Part shown: piece by piece, positions 16,497-24,494 of the stretch
Layout: the number at the start of each line of letters is the position of its first letter
Numbering within the stretch: the stretch's first letter is position 1
Assembly: GCA_963783965.1 (NCBI GenBank)
Contig: CAWAPQ010000012.1
Coordinates: 1-64,000 of the forward strand
Source of the DNA: Bog-473 sp963783965
Lineage (GTDB): Bacteria; Actinomycetota; Acidimicrobiia; Acidimicrobiales; RAAP-2
Direction: 5' to 3'
DNA length: 64,000 nt
Program-made: the position numbers and the translations under genes
Notes under the pieces: generated by a model
Told to the model about the DNA's origin: nothing
Database searches by the model: none
The model's input: only the letters and a program-made list of their open reading frames with translations

Positions 16497-17791
16497 CGGC
16501 ATGCTCCGCCGGCCCAACAAGCTCGAGCCCCGCGGCCGATCGCCGAAGCGCCTCGGTCGAAGCGGCGCTCAGGGCTTGGGGCACGACCGGCCGGGACAAC
16601 CCCTTTCCACTCTTGGCCGAGGTCCGTGAGCTGGGCCCGGTACACCACGTCACACTGGCCGACGGCCACGACGCCTGGCTCGTGGTGGGTCACGCCGAGG
16701 CCCGCCATGCGCTCAACGACCCCCGCATCTCCAAAGACATGCTGGCCGCGCTCGCCAAGGACAGTGGTGTGGTGGCCGAGGGGCTCCCAGGGCCCGAGTT
16801 CTCTCGGCACATGCTCGCCGTCGATCCGCCCGATCACTCTCGATTGCGTCGGCTTGTGTCCTCTGCCTTCTCTATGCGCAGGGTCGAGGGTCTGCGCCCA
16901 CGGATACAGAGCGTCGTGGAGGACCTCCTCGACGGTCTGGCCGATCGCGACCCAGATGCTCCCGTCGATCTGGTGGCGTCGTTTGCTTTTCCTCTCCCAT
17001 TCACCGTTATCTGCGAGCTGCTCGGCGTGAACGAAGGCGAGCGCACCTCGCTTGGTCGCGGGCTCGTGGCCATGCTGGTTCCGACCTTGACGGCGGCCGA
17101 CTACATAAAAGCCAAGGAGGCATCCGATGGTGTCGTTTCGCAGCTGCGCCGGCTGGTCGAAGATAAGCACGATGAGCCCGGTGACGATCTGGTAAGCGGA
17201 CTGATCGCCGCTCGGGACGGGGACGAACGACTGGACGACCGGGAGCTGCTCTCGACCATCTTCCAGCTCATCGTCGCCGGTCACGACACGACTGCGACCT
17301 TCATTGGCAACGCCGTCGTCGCGCTCCTCGGGGACCCCGATCAGCTCGAGATGCTGCGCGTGTATCCGAATCGGATTCCGGCGGCGGTGGAGGAGCTGTT
17401 GCGATACGACGCCCCCGTGCCCCACTCGACCTTCCGCTACGCCCGCGAACCGATCGAGCTCGGCGGACATTCGATCCCTGCCGGCGCCCAGATCATCATT
17501 TGCCTCGCTGCCGCCAACCGTGATCCCTGTCGTTTCACCGACCCCGAACGGCTCGACGTGGAAAGGGCAGAGGGGCGCCACTTGGCATTCGGGCACGGAA
17601 TCCACCACTGCCTGGGCGCCCCGCTCGCCCGCCTCGAGGGTCAGCTCGCGCTGGGATCGCTCATCCGACGTTTTCCCGGGCTCCGCCTCGCCCGCGACCG
17701 GACCGGACTGCACTGGGGCCACGGAGACGGGCTCGTGCTGCGTGGCCTGTCCGAGCTGCCAGTCCTTCTCGGTCCTGGCCTGCCGAGGTAG
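16493..17791 (+). CDS. Cytochrome P450, copy 2 (full length)
   Basis: A 432-residue soluble bacterial class I P450. The I-helix AGHDTT is at 262-267, the K-helix ExxR at 301-304 and the haem-binding FGHGIHHCLG with ligand Cys at 373. It ends with the usual short C-terminal strand that copy 1 has lost. It would need a ferredoxin and reductase, and none is encoded nearby. Co-translation with the SnoaL-like protein and neighbouring sulfur-relay-type genes suggests a small oxidative pathway rather than a large biosynthetic cluster. The substrate is unknown. Confidence 0.9.
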   Translation: MTACSAGPTSSSPAADRRSASVEAALRAWGTTGRDNPFPLLAEVRELGPVHHVTLADGHDAWLVVGHAEARHALNDPRISKDMLAALAKDSGVVAEGLPGPEFSRHMLAVDPPDHSRLRRLVSSAFSMRRVEGLRPRIQSVVEDLLDGLADRDPDAPVDLVASFAFPLPFTVICELLGVNEGERTSLGRGLVAMLVPTLTAADYIKAKEASDGVVSQLRRLVEDKHDEPGDDLVSGLIAARDGDERLDDRELLSTIFQLIVAGHDTTATFIGNAVVALLGDPDQLEMLRVYPNRIPAAVEELLRYDAPVPHSTFRYAREPIELGGHSIPAGAQIIICLAAANRDPCRFTDPERLDVERAEGRHLAFGHGIHHCLGAPLARLEGQLALGSLIRRFPGLRLARDRTGLHWGHGDGLVLRGLSELPVLLGPGLPR

Positions 17792-17850
17792 CACAAACTC
17801 CGGGCGGCGAATCGCTTGCACCGTTCTGCACCCACGACCTCGCGCTCGGT

Positions 17851-18040
17851 GACCACGACTCCTTGGTCGTCGGCGCCGGCGCGACGGGAATGGCCTTCAC
17901 TGCGGCCTTGATCGATCATGTCGATGTCCTCGTCGATCCCTCGCGACGCAGCCGGGGATCACTGGCGGGACGTCTACCCGTTCGTCCAACTTCACGGGCG
18001 TCACGGTTTCTACGGGGTTGCGCTGACTTCTCGGCAAGGG
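17851..18040 (+). pseudogene. Stub of an FAD-dependent oxidoreductase
   Basis: About 60 codons recall the N-terminus of an actinobacterial FAD/NAD(P)-binding oxidoreductase. The dinucleotide-binding LVVGAGATGMAFTAALIDH is read in one frame from 17861, and GDHWRDVYPFVQLHGRHGFYG in another frame from about 17955. There is no start upstream, and the rest of the gene is absent: MarR sequence begins at 18084. It looks like the remains of a gene that once followed the P450 operon, cut by a deletion. Confidence 0.65.
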
Positions 18041-18049
18041 ATAAACGCA

Positions 18050-18077
18050 TAGACAATCAATATAAATAGGCTATACT
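18050..18077 (+). promoter_or_regulatory. Sigma70-type promoter of the MarR gene, probably leaderless
   Basis: TAGACA (18050-18055) and TATACT (18072-18077) are separated by 16 bases in an AT-rich stretch that stands out from the GC-rich surroundings. Transcription would start at or next to the ATG at 18084, giving a leaderless mRNA, and no Shine-Dalgarno is present. A short dyad ATAG-G-CTAT overlaps the -10 element and could be the MarR operator. Confidence 0.6.
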
Positions 18078-18083
18078 TACCGC

Positions 18084-18591
18084 ATGAGCTCGGAACGTGC
18101 CGCAAAGGAGCCATCGAACACCCCGGGCTCGATGGCGATCGGGAAGACTCTCCACGGGCTGACCGCAGCGGCGATACGGCGCTCCCCGCGTGAGATGAGT
18201 CTCACTGCCATGTCAACACTTTCCACGCTGGACCGATCCGGGGCTCGACGTATTACCGACCTGGCCTCTGTCGAGGGTGTGACTCAGCCTTCGATGACCG
18301 CCCTCGTGAGTGCTTTGGAGCGGTCAGAATTTCGTCGAAAGGCGCGTGGACCCTACCGACAAGCGTGTGGTGCTGGTCGCCATTACCGCCAGTGGGGCTC
18401 GCTACGTCCGGGCCCGTCGTCGCGCTGGCGCCGAGGCTTTTGCACTTCTGATCGACAAACTTCCAGCCGAGGAACTCAACGCTTTGGCTACCGCGTCCAC
18501 GGCTCTCGAACACCTCCTCCAACTCGACGAGAAGCAGCGAGACTCGGCCAGCTGGCAGGCGGACGAACCCTCCGGTGGAGGGGTGTCATGA
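18084..18591 (+). pseudogene. MarR family regulator, +1 frameshift
   Basis: The first frame gives the MarR dimer helix and recognition region (DRSGARRITDLASVEGVTQP, then SMTALVSALERS). The next frame continues with the wing FVERRVDPTDKRVVLVAIT and the C-terminal helix. The join is at about 18333, where ATTTCGTCGAA has one base too many to read E-F-V-E-R. If repaired, the protein is a complete MarR of about 168 residues. Its stop overlaps the MFS start (ATGA), a classic repressor-exporter pair. Without repair, the first frame runs on as a long fused frame through the MFS gene. Confidence 0.8.
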
Positions 18592-20288
18592 GCAAGGATC
18601 AGAGTTCCGGCGTGAGTCCATTCCGCCAACCGAGGGCCGTCTGGGCGGTTGCTCTGGCCTGCGTTGTCTCCTTCATGGGCATCGGCCTGGTCGACCCGAT
18701 CCTGCCGGCCTTGTCCAAGCAGCTCAATGCGTCTCCAAGCTCGGTCGAATTGCTTTTCACGAGCTACCTCGTGGTGACGGCGGTCGCCATGCTGGTCACC
18801 GGCTGGGTTTCCAGTCGGATCGGCAGCCGGCGGACTCTGATCATTGGTCTCACGCTCATCGTCGTCTTCAGCGTGTTGGCCGGTTCGTCGCACACGATCA
18901 ACCAGATCATCGGATTCCGTGCCGGATGGGGGCTGGGCAACGCGCTCTTCATCGCCACGTCCCTCGCAGTGATCGTCGGATCGGCAACTGGGGGCTTCCG
19001 TGGGGCGATCATCCTCTACGAGACGGCCCTTGGTGTGGGCATAGCCCTGGGTCCGCTCATCGGGGGTGAACTCGGTGCGATCAGCTGGCGAGGGCCCTTC
19101 TACGGAGTCACCGTGCTCATGGGCATTTCGCTGGTTGCCACCATCGCCTTCGTCCAGGGCACGCCTCGATCGGCTCATCCCACGTCGATCCTTGAGCCCA
19201 TCCGAGCGTTGCGCCATCGCGGCCTTGCCACCATGAGCGTGACCGCCTTGTTCTACAACTGGGGATTCTTCACACTGCTGGCCTACACGCCGTTCCTGAT
19301 GCATCTGAGCATTCACCAACTGGGATATGTCTTCACGTGTTGGGGGATCCTGGTCGCCATCTTCGCCGTGTTTGTGGCCCCTCGAGCACAGCGTCACTTC
19401 GGTACTCCCAAGACCCTCTATGTCAACCTTTCACTGCTAGCCGCAGATCTGTTGGTCATCGCCTTGTTTCCTTCGTCGAGGACCACGCTCATCGTTGCCG
19501 TCATCGTCTCGGGAGCGTTCATCGGCTTGAACAACACCCTGACGACCCAAGCCGTCATGTTGGTTTCCCCGGTGGAGAAGCCAATTGCCTCTGCATCGTA
19601 CGGATTTGTCCGGTTCATCGGTGGTGGCCTGGCTCCCTACTGTGCGAGCAAGCTCGCCATCGCCTTCAACGTCTCGCTGCCCTTTTATGTTGCGGCCGGA
19701 TCCGTGGTCATTGGTATCCTCGTGCTCGCGACCGGCCATACGCTCCTCACTGACGCAGAGAAGAACCCTGCCGAAGAGTTGGTCGACCCGACGTCGGCTT
19801 CGGAGCCAACGCCTCTGCGCAGAGTCACAACGATCGCCCCCGAACTCGTGTCCTCCGTTGGAAACATTGCGCCGGACGGTCGCTCGCCCATCGTCGCAGC
19901 CATCGACTCCGGCCGATACGCCGAAGAAGTCACCGAAATTGCCATCGAACTGGCCCTATTGTTTGATTGTCCGGTCGAGGTGCTTCACGTCATTGAAACG
20001 GACGTGTTCGAGGAGCTGGCCGTGGATCTGGAGTCGCACGAGGCGGCAATGGATGTCACGTCGAGGAATGTGTCCCGAGTCCTGGCTGCTGGACTCGCGG
20101 GAGGCGGACATCTGCTGCGGGTCACCAGCGATCACGGCGAGGTCGGCCGTCGCATCGCTGCCTTTGCCAATGAGCATCACGCGGAGATGATCGTGATCGG
20201 CACCCGCACGGACACCGAGATCGCCCGCGTCTTCGATGCGGATCTCACCGACAGCCTCCTCCGAAGGCCAGTGCCGAGCACATCGTGA
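18588..20288 (+). CDS. MFS transporter fused to a C-terminal universal stress protein domain
   Basis: A 566-residue protein. Residues about 15-405 form a 12-helix drug:H+ antiporter-type MFS carrier, with LVDPILPALSKQL after helix 1 and a G-x-x-x-S-R-R-T-L loop. After a linker, residues about 430-566 form a universal stress protein domain: IVAAIDSGRYAEEVTEIAIE at its start and AEMIVIGTR...SLLRRP near its end. The last part of the usual ATP-binding G-x2-G-x9-GS motif is shortened. The ATG at 18588 overlaps the MarR stop, so this is the likely repressed target. The fused domain may tie export to energy or stress state; this is inference. Confidence 0.85.
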   Translation: MSKDQSSGVSPFRQPRAVWAVALACVVSFMGIGLVDPILPALSKQLNASPSSVELLFTSYLVVTAVAMLVTGWVSSRIGSRRTLIIGLTLIVVFSVLAGSSHTINQIIGFRAGWGLGNALFIATSLAVIVGSATGGFRGAIILYETALGVGIALGPLIGGELGAISWRGPFYGVTVLMGISLVATIAFVQGTPRSAHPTSILEPIRALRHRGLATMSVTALFYNWGFFTLLAYTPFLMHLSIHQLGYVFTCWGILVAIFAVFVAPRAQRHFGTPKTLYVNLSLLAADLLVIALFPSSRTTLIVAVIVSGAFIGLNNTLTTQAVMLVSPVEKPIASASYGFVRFIGGGLAPYCASKLAIAFNVSLPFYVAAGSVVIGILVLATGHTLLTDAEKNPAEELVDPTSASEPTPLRRVTTIAPELVSSVGNIAPDGRSPIVAAIDSGRYAEEVTEIAIELALLFDCPVEVLHVIETDVFEELAVDLESHEAAMDVTSRNVSRVLAAGLAGGGHLLRVTSDHGEVGRRIAAFANEHHAEMIVIGTRTDTEIARVFDADLTDSLLRRPVPSTS

Positions 20289-20335
20289 CATAGGATAGAC
20301 GACCGGCCGTTGCGGGTTGAACAATCGGCCGCAAG

Positions 20336-21307
20336 ATGACGACCTCGACCGGGAGTGGATTCGTTTTGGTCGTGATCTTTGCTCTCGGTGCAGGGCTGGC
20401 CAACGCACTGACCAGTGTTTTTCAACGCATGGGCGTCGAAGACGCCCCGGAGGACGCCACCCTTCGGCTCAGCCTGCTGACCCACGCGCTCCGTCGCGGC
20501 GTCTGGCTGTTCGGGTTTGTTCTCATGGTTGCCTCGTTCCTGCTCCAAGCCATTGCTCTGCATCTCGGCCGACTTTCTGTCGTCCAGCCCATCTTGACCA
20601 CCGAACTGATTTTCTTGGTCATCGTGCTGGGGATCTGGTTTGGATTCGCTATCGGGGCACGCGAATGGCTCGGTGTGATTGCGACTGCGGGTGGTCTGGC
20701 CGGGTTCTTGTACTTTGCCCACCCCGAGGAGGGCAATACAGCACCACCCACCTGGGAATGGCTTGTCGCAGGGGGAGCCTGCAGCGTTGCCATTCTCGTT
20801 GCCGTGCTACTTGCGCTGCGAGGTCCACGGTGGTGGAGGGCCGCCATGTTCGGAACGGCCGCAGCGATCAGCTTCGCATTCACGGCCGCCCTGACAAAGG
20901 TGGTCGCAGGCATCGCCGCTTCTGACTGGACGATGTTGTATCGGCACTGGCAGACATACGGTCTTGTCGTCTTCGGAGTGCTCGGAGTGTTTCTGGCTCA
21001 GAACGCCTTCCATGCGGGTCCGATCGTCGCCTCACAATCGTCGCTCGTCCTGGTCGATCCGTTGGCCAGCATCTTGATCGGCGTCGGTCTCTTTGGCGAC
21101 AGTCTGCGGACTGGTGGGGCCTGGGGTCCCCTCGAAGCACTCTCCCTCCTGGTCATGTTCGCGGGCGCCTTTTCGCTGGCTCATTCCCCGTTGATCACCG
21201 GAATGAAGGGCGAAGACGACCACTATCACGAGTTGTTGGCGCTGAGAACGCGGGCGCAGCGAGGCTCTGAGGGCTGCACCCCCCGATATGTGAACCCGTC
21301 GAGCTGA
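20336..21307 (+). CDS. DMT family (EamA-like) membrane transporter
   Basis: A 323-residue membrane protein with about nine or ten hydrophobic segments and the internal two-fold arrangement of drug/metabolite transporters. Features include LGRLSVVQPILTTELIF after the third helix and ASQSSLVLVDPLASILIG in the second half. A 40-residue polar C-terminal tail follows the last helix. The gene starts 47 bases after the MFS-USP gene on the same strand and is followed by a universal stress protein, so a common unit is likely. The substrate is unknown. Confidence 0.85.
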   Translation: MTTSTGSGFVLVVIFALGAGLANALTSVFQRMGVEDAPEDATLRLSLLTHALRRGVWLFGFVLMVASFLLQAIALHLGRLSVVQPILTTELIFLVIVLGIWFGFAIGAREWLGVIATAGGLAGFLYFAHPEEGNTAPPTWEWLVAGGACSVAILVAVLLALRGPRWWRAAMFGTAAAISFAFTAALTKVVAGIAASDWTMLYRHWQTYGLVVFGVLGVFLAQNAFHAGPIVASQSSLVLVDPLASILIGVGLFGDSLRTGGAWGPLEALSLLVMFAGAFSLAHSPLITGMKGEDDHYHELLALRTRAQRGSEGCTPRYVNPSS

Positions 21308-21333
21308 ATGTCGGGTCAGGTGAGGAGAGTGGC

Positions 21334-21819
21334 ATGACAGCCATACCGGCGAGGAGAGAGAAGGCAAGCACCACGGAGGGATCTCGCGTCGGTGACCCAT
21401 TGATCGTTGTCGGTGTCGATGGCTCAGCACCAAGCTGGGACGCCTTCGCATGGGCCGCCGGCGAGGCCCTGCGAACACATGGTCGGATCGTTGCCGTTTT
21501 CGCGACGTCGCTCATCCAACCGGGGGAAGCCCTTGGAGCCGCGCCGCTCGGCTATGCCGCTGCGACGGATGCCAGGGACGAGATGGCTGAGAAGTTGGCG
21601 GCAGAAGTCGCCAGGCGGGCCGAGACACTCGGTGTCGAAGTGAAGTTTGTAAGAGGGATGGGTGATGCGTCGCGTGTCCTCACCGAAGTCGCGCGGTCTG
21701 AGCAGGCCGATCTCATGGTCGTGGGCCGGTCGGCGAAAATGTTGCACCGGCTTGCGGGGTCGGTCAGCCGACGCCTCGTGCTGACGCACGGGAGTCCGGT
21801 GATTGTGGTGGTTCCTTAA
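21334..21819 (+). CDS. Universal stress protein (UspA family)
   Basis: A 161-residue single-domain universal stress protein. It has the N-terminal strand LIVVGVDGSAPSWDAFAWAA and the C-terminal DLMVVGRSAKMLHRLAGSVS. The canonical ATP-binding G-x2-G-x9-G-S/T is imperfect (Ala for the second Gly and a shorter spacing), so ATP binding is uncertain. GTGAGGAGAG lies upstream of the ATG. It comes after the DMT carrier and before the phosphofructokinase. Clusters of Usp, phosphofructokinase and related genes recall the dormancy regulons of mycobacteria, but no DosR-type box was recognised. Confidence 0.88.
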   Translation: MTAIPARREKASTTEGSRVGDPLIVVGVDGSAPSWDAFAWAAGEALRTHGRIVAVFATSLIQPGEALGAAPLGYAAATDARDEMAEKLAAEVARRAETLGVEVKFVRGMGDASRVLTEVARSEQADLMVVGRSAKMLHRLAGSVSRRLVLTHGSPVIVVVP

Positions 21820-22042
21820 GGGCGCACAGGCGGGGCCGGGGTTGGCGACCACACGGCCTCCCTCTTGGACCGTCCCTCTCAGCGCACTTCCGGATTCGGC
21901 CAATGCCGAGCAGCTGTCGCTCCTCACGGACATCGGTCGGGTTGGAATCGCGCCTCTGCGCCAAGGACTGGAGTCGAGGCTCGGCGGCTGAGGGGCACAA
22001 TCAAGGTTCCGTCCAGACGGGGTCCTGGGTACGCTGCCATGT

Positions 22043-23068
22043 GTGCGGATAGGAGTGCTGACGGGGGGTGGGGACTGCCCAGGTCTGAACGCCGTCATCC
22101 GAGCCGTCGTACGCAAGGGCGTCCAGGTCTACGGTGACCAGTTCGTCGGATTTCGGGACGGATGGCGAGGACCCTTGGAAGGGGACTCGATACCACTTGA
22201 TGTTGCCGCCGTGCGGGGAATCCTGCCGAAGGGAGGCACGATCCTGGGGTCAAGCCGAACCAATCCCTACAGAGACGACACGGGTGAACGCCGGATTCTC
22301 GACACCGTAAATCGTCTGGGCGTGGAAGGTCTTGTAGTCATCGGGGGAGAGGACACATTGGGCGTGGCGACCAAGCTCGCCGCAATTGGGCTTCCCGTCG
22401 TAGGCGTACCAAAGACGATCGACAACGACCTCGGAGCCACTGACTACACCTTCGGCTTTGACACCGCAGTCACGGTTGCTACTGAGGCCATCGATCGACT
22501 GCATACGACTGCGGAGAGTCACCACCGAGTGCTCATCGTCGAGGTCATGGGACGTGATACGGGTTGGATTGCATGGCACTCTGGTGTCGCTGGGGGTGCA
22601 AACGCCATACTCATTCCCGAACGTCCGTTCCACATTGAGGAAGTGTGCGCGTTCATCGAACATCGATTTGCGAGTCACTATGCGCCGATCATCGTCGTAG
22701 CCGAAGGAGCACTGCCGCTAGAGGGTACTTTGCCACCGCGGAGCGGTGAGGTGGACCCTTTCGGCCATGTGCGGCTCTCCGGAATCGGAAACCTATTGGA
22801 GTTCGAGATTGCCCAACGCACCGGCAAAGAAGCCCGAACGACTGTTCTTGGGCACGTTCAACGTGGGGGTAGCCCGACAGCGTTTGATCGGGTGCTCGCC
22901 ACGAGATTTGGACTGCATGCCATAGACGCTCTTCATAACGGCAACTTTGGCCAGATGGTGGCGCTGCACGGCACATCCATCGACCTCGTGCCACTCTCGG
23001 ATGCGATCTCGGCGATCAAGCTGGTGCCACCCGAGCTTTATGCGGAAGCCGAAGTCTTCTTCGGATGA
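22043..23068 (+). CDS. 6-phosphofructokinase, predicted PPi-dependent type
   Basis: A 341-residue PfkA-family enzyme of the actinobacterial group. It phosphorylates fructose 6-phosphate in glycolysis, using PPi or ATP. Phosphoryl-donor choice is usually read from two positions: Gly104/Gly124 in ATP enzymes, Asp104/Lys124 in PPi enzymes. Here residues 101-105 are GGEDT (Asp104) and 121-127 are GVPKTID (Lys124), so the PPi form is predicted, and with it reversibility. The substrate-binding PKTIDNDL and MGRDTGW motifs are intact. The start is GTG at 22043, as the family begins M-R-I-G-V-L-T-G-G-G. The 223-base gap from the Usp gene suggests its own promoter. Confidence 0.92.
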   Translation: MRIGVLTGGGDCPGLNAVIRAVVRKGVQVYGDQFVGFRDGWRGPLEGDSIPLDVAAVRGILPKGGTILGSSRTNPYRDDTGERRILDTVNRLGVEGLVVIGGEDTLGVATKLAAIGLPVVGVPKTIDNDLGATDYTFGFDTAVTVATEAIDRLHTTAESHHRVLIVEVMGRDTGWIAWHSGVAGGANAILIPERPFHIEEVCAFIEHRFASHYAPIIVVAEGALPLEGTLPPRSGEVDPFGHVRLSGIGNLLEFEIAQRTGKEARTTVLGHVQRGGSPTAFDRVLATRFGLHAIDALHNGNFGQMVALHGTSIDLVPLSDAISAIKLVPPELYAEAEVFFG

Positions 23069-23176
23069 TTGTGAGCGAGGCGTTGACAATCCAAGCGGCT
23101 CTCGGGAGCGCCACAGGTGGGATGGGACCTCGAAGCTGATCCCGATTCGCGCCAATCGTTGACATGATCGCTCGCA

Positions 23177-23359
23177 CTAGTAGGTACGGCGGTCATGCAG
23201 CGAGCACTGCGGATTCGGGTTATAGAAGGAAAGCCGTGTATCGCACCCCTCAAACATGCACGTTCGTCCCCGCCGATATGTCGTGAGCGGACGACCATGT
23301 ACCAAGTCAGAACCGCCCACCAGCCTGGTCCCGTAACCAACCTTCGCGTACAGCGTCAT
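23177..23359 (-). CDS. Small zinc-motif protein (CxxxC...CxxH)
   Basis: A 60-residue basic protein ending with C-M-F-E-G-C-D-T-R-L-S-F-Y-N-P...C-S-L-H, a CX3C-X(n)-CX2H zinc-binding pattern seen in small actinobacterial proteins of unknown function. The ATG at 23359 has AAAGG eight bases upstream and overlaps the stop of a second small Cys-rich frame (ATGA). This coupling and the conserved-looking motif support it as a real gene. The role is unknown; nucleic-acid binding is possible. Confidence 0.65.
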   Translation of the reverse strand: MTLYAKVGYGTRLVGGSDLVHGRPLTTYRRGRTCMFEGCDTRLSFYNPNPQCSLHDRRTY

Positions 23360-23634
23360 CGGGTCGTACCTTTCTGATGAGGGCGGGTCAGTTGTCCCAA
23401 CCGACGGGTACAAGCAGCCCTGGGGGTGACGGATGAGTATCCGAGGTGCTCGCCACAGGCGCAGCGGATGATCGCGGGCTTGCCAACACGCTGAGATGAG
23501 TCGGGAAGCGTCGAACGCGATGCTCTAACCAGATTGCCGACATCAGCAGTTGGCCCGCCGCAGAGACAGCATGGCGGTCGATTGGCGTTCGGCCCGAATC
23601 TGAACTCACGTTGTGATGTTGGATCGGCATTCAA
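23356..23634 (-). CDS. Possible small Cys-rich protein upstream of the zinc-motif gene
   Basis: A 92-residue frame with CCLCGG near residue 22 and CACGEHLGY near 58, spaced like a zinc ribbon. The start would be TTG at 23634 with AAGGAG a few bases upstream. The stop overlaps the ATG of the next small gene. No homologue is recognised, and part of the frame is rich in Arg and Thr as in chance frames. It is kept because of the coupled stop/start and paired cysteines, with low confidence. Confidence 0.35.
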   Translation of the reverse strand: MNADPTSQREFRFGPNANRPPCCLCGGPTADVGNLVRASRSTLPDSSQRVGKPAIIRCACGEHLGYSSVTPRAACTRRLGQLTRPHQKGTTR

Positions 23635-23840
23635 TGTGCTCCTTCGCTCTTAGCGGAATTGAAATTCCTCGCGGAGTTATAGGAGGAGGAGTTACGCGCT
23701 TTCTGGCGAAGTGGGCTGCCTGAGACAGTGCATGCCACCGCGAAGCGGGGATCGAGGAGGAGTCGGACGACTGAGAGCGAAGTCTGGGTGCAGATCGAAC
23801 GCACGCGCGTCGGCTCCGTTGGATCTGGGATCCAGCAGAG

Positions 23841-24494
23841 TCAGATGAAGATGGCTGACGCCACAACGGCACCGGAGGAGTCGTAGAGCGTTGCTCCTCG
23901 AACCTTTCCGGCGTCCATCCCGATGTTCTTGGACAACACACCGTTCCCGTCGTGGAGTTGCACAGTACCCGCCGCCACGACCTCCCCGTTGGCCAGGTGG
24001 AGCTCACACTTCACAGTTCCGTTGGAGCGAGGCACGTCCACGTTCATGTATACCCACGAAGGGTGGCCGTGATAGAGGACGATCTGTCCCGCGACCTGGC
24101 CAGTGGGGGCTTCGAAGGTAGCGGTGCGCAGAGCCTGTTCCTGCGGTACCGCCGTCGCTGACCGCTGGACCGTCGCCGTATTCGCAATCTCGGTGACAGC
24201 GGCGGTACCTCCCACGAGCGCTAACCCGGCAGCCACCGCGACGAACGACGCTCGGCCTCGGCGCATCCTTAGCGGGCGGACGTTCGCCTGTTCCGATGGG
24301 CTCAGGTCTGCGGCCAGTTGGTGGTGCAACTCTGCAACGAAGGTGTCCTCAGGGACCGCGTCACCAGGACGTGCGGCCCGCAGCGCAATGGCGACACGCA
24401 GCATTTCGGCATCTTGGGAATCGGCCTGGAAGGACCGAGGACGTCGTCCGGCGGCGAGGGCATCGAGGAAGGCGGACAGACGTCGGGTGCTCAC
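23841..24494 (-). CDS. Anti-sigma-factor-like membrane protein
   Basis: A 217-residue protein starting at GTG 24494, which overlaps the stop of the sigma gene (GTGA). The first 95 residues are charged and helical, as in cytoplasmic anti-sigma domains. A single hydrophobic helix (FVAVAAGLALVGGTAAV, about residues 98-114) follows, then an extracytoplasmic domain of about 100 residues. No HxxxCxxC zinc motif is present, so it is not a ZAS-type factor. Position and topology support the role of membrane anti-sigma for the coupled ECF factor. The outer domain has no recognised fold. Confidence 0.7.
   Translation of the reverse strand: MSTRRLSAFLDALAAGRRPRSFQADSQDAEMLRVAIALRAARPGDAVPEDTFVAELHHQLAADLSPSEQANVRPLRMRRGRASFVAVAAGLALVGGTAAVTEIANTATVQRSATAVPQEQALRTATFEAPTGQVAGQIVLYHGHPSWVYMNVDVPRSNGTVKCELHLANGEVVAAGTVQLHDGNGVLSKNIGMDAGKVRGATLYDSSGAVVASAIFI

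Larger units (their letters stand above)
15491..17742 (+). repeat. Tandem segmental duplication, copy 2 (about 2.25 kb)
   Basis: The second unit of the direct duplication described at 13228. It lacks the DUF4242 start and its upstream promoter region, and carries intact DsrE, SnoaL and P450 genes. Its transcription would therefore depend on read-through from copy 1 or on an internal promoter. Confidence 0.95.

Noticed and set aside
13228..17742. Transposon or composite mobile element as the cause of the duplication
   Set aside because: No transposase, terminal inverted repeats or target-site duplication is visible at the junctions.
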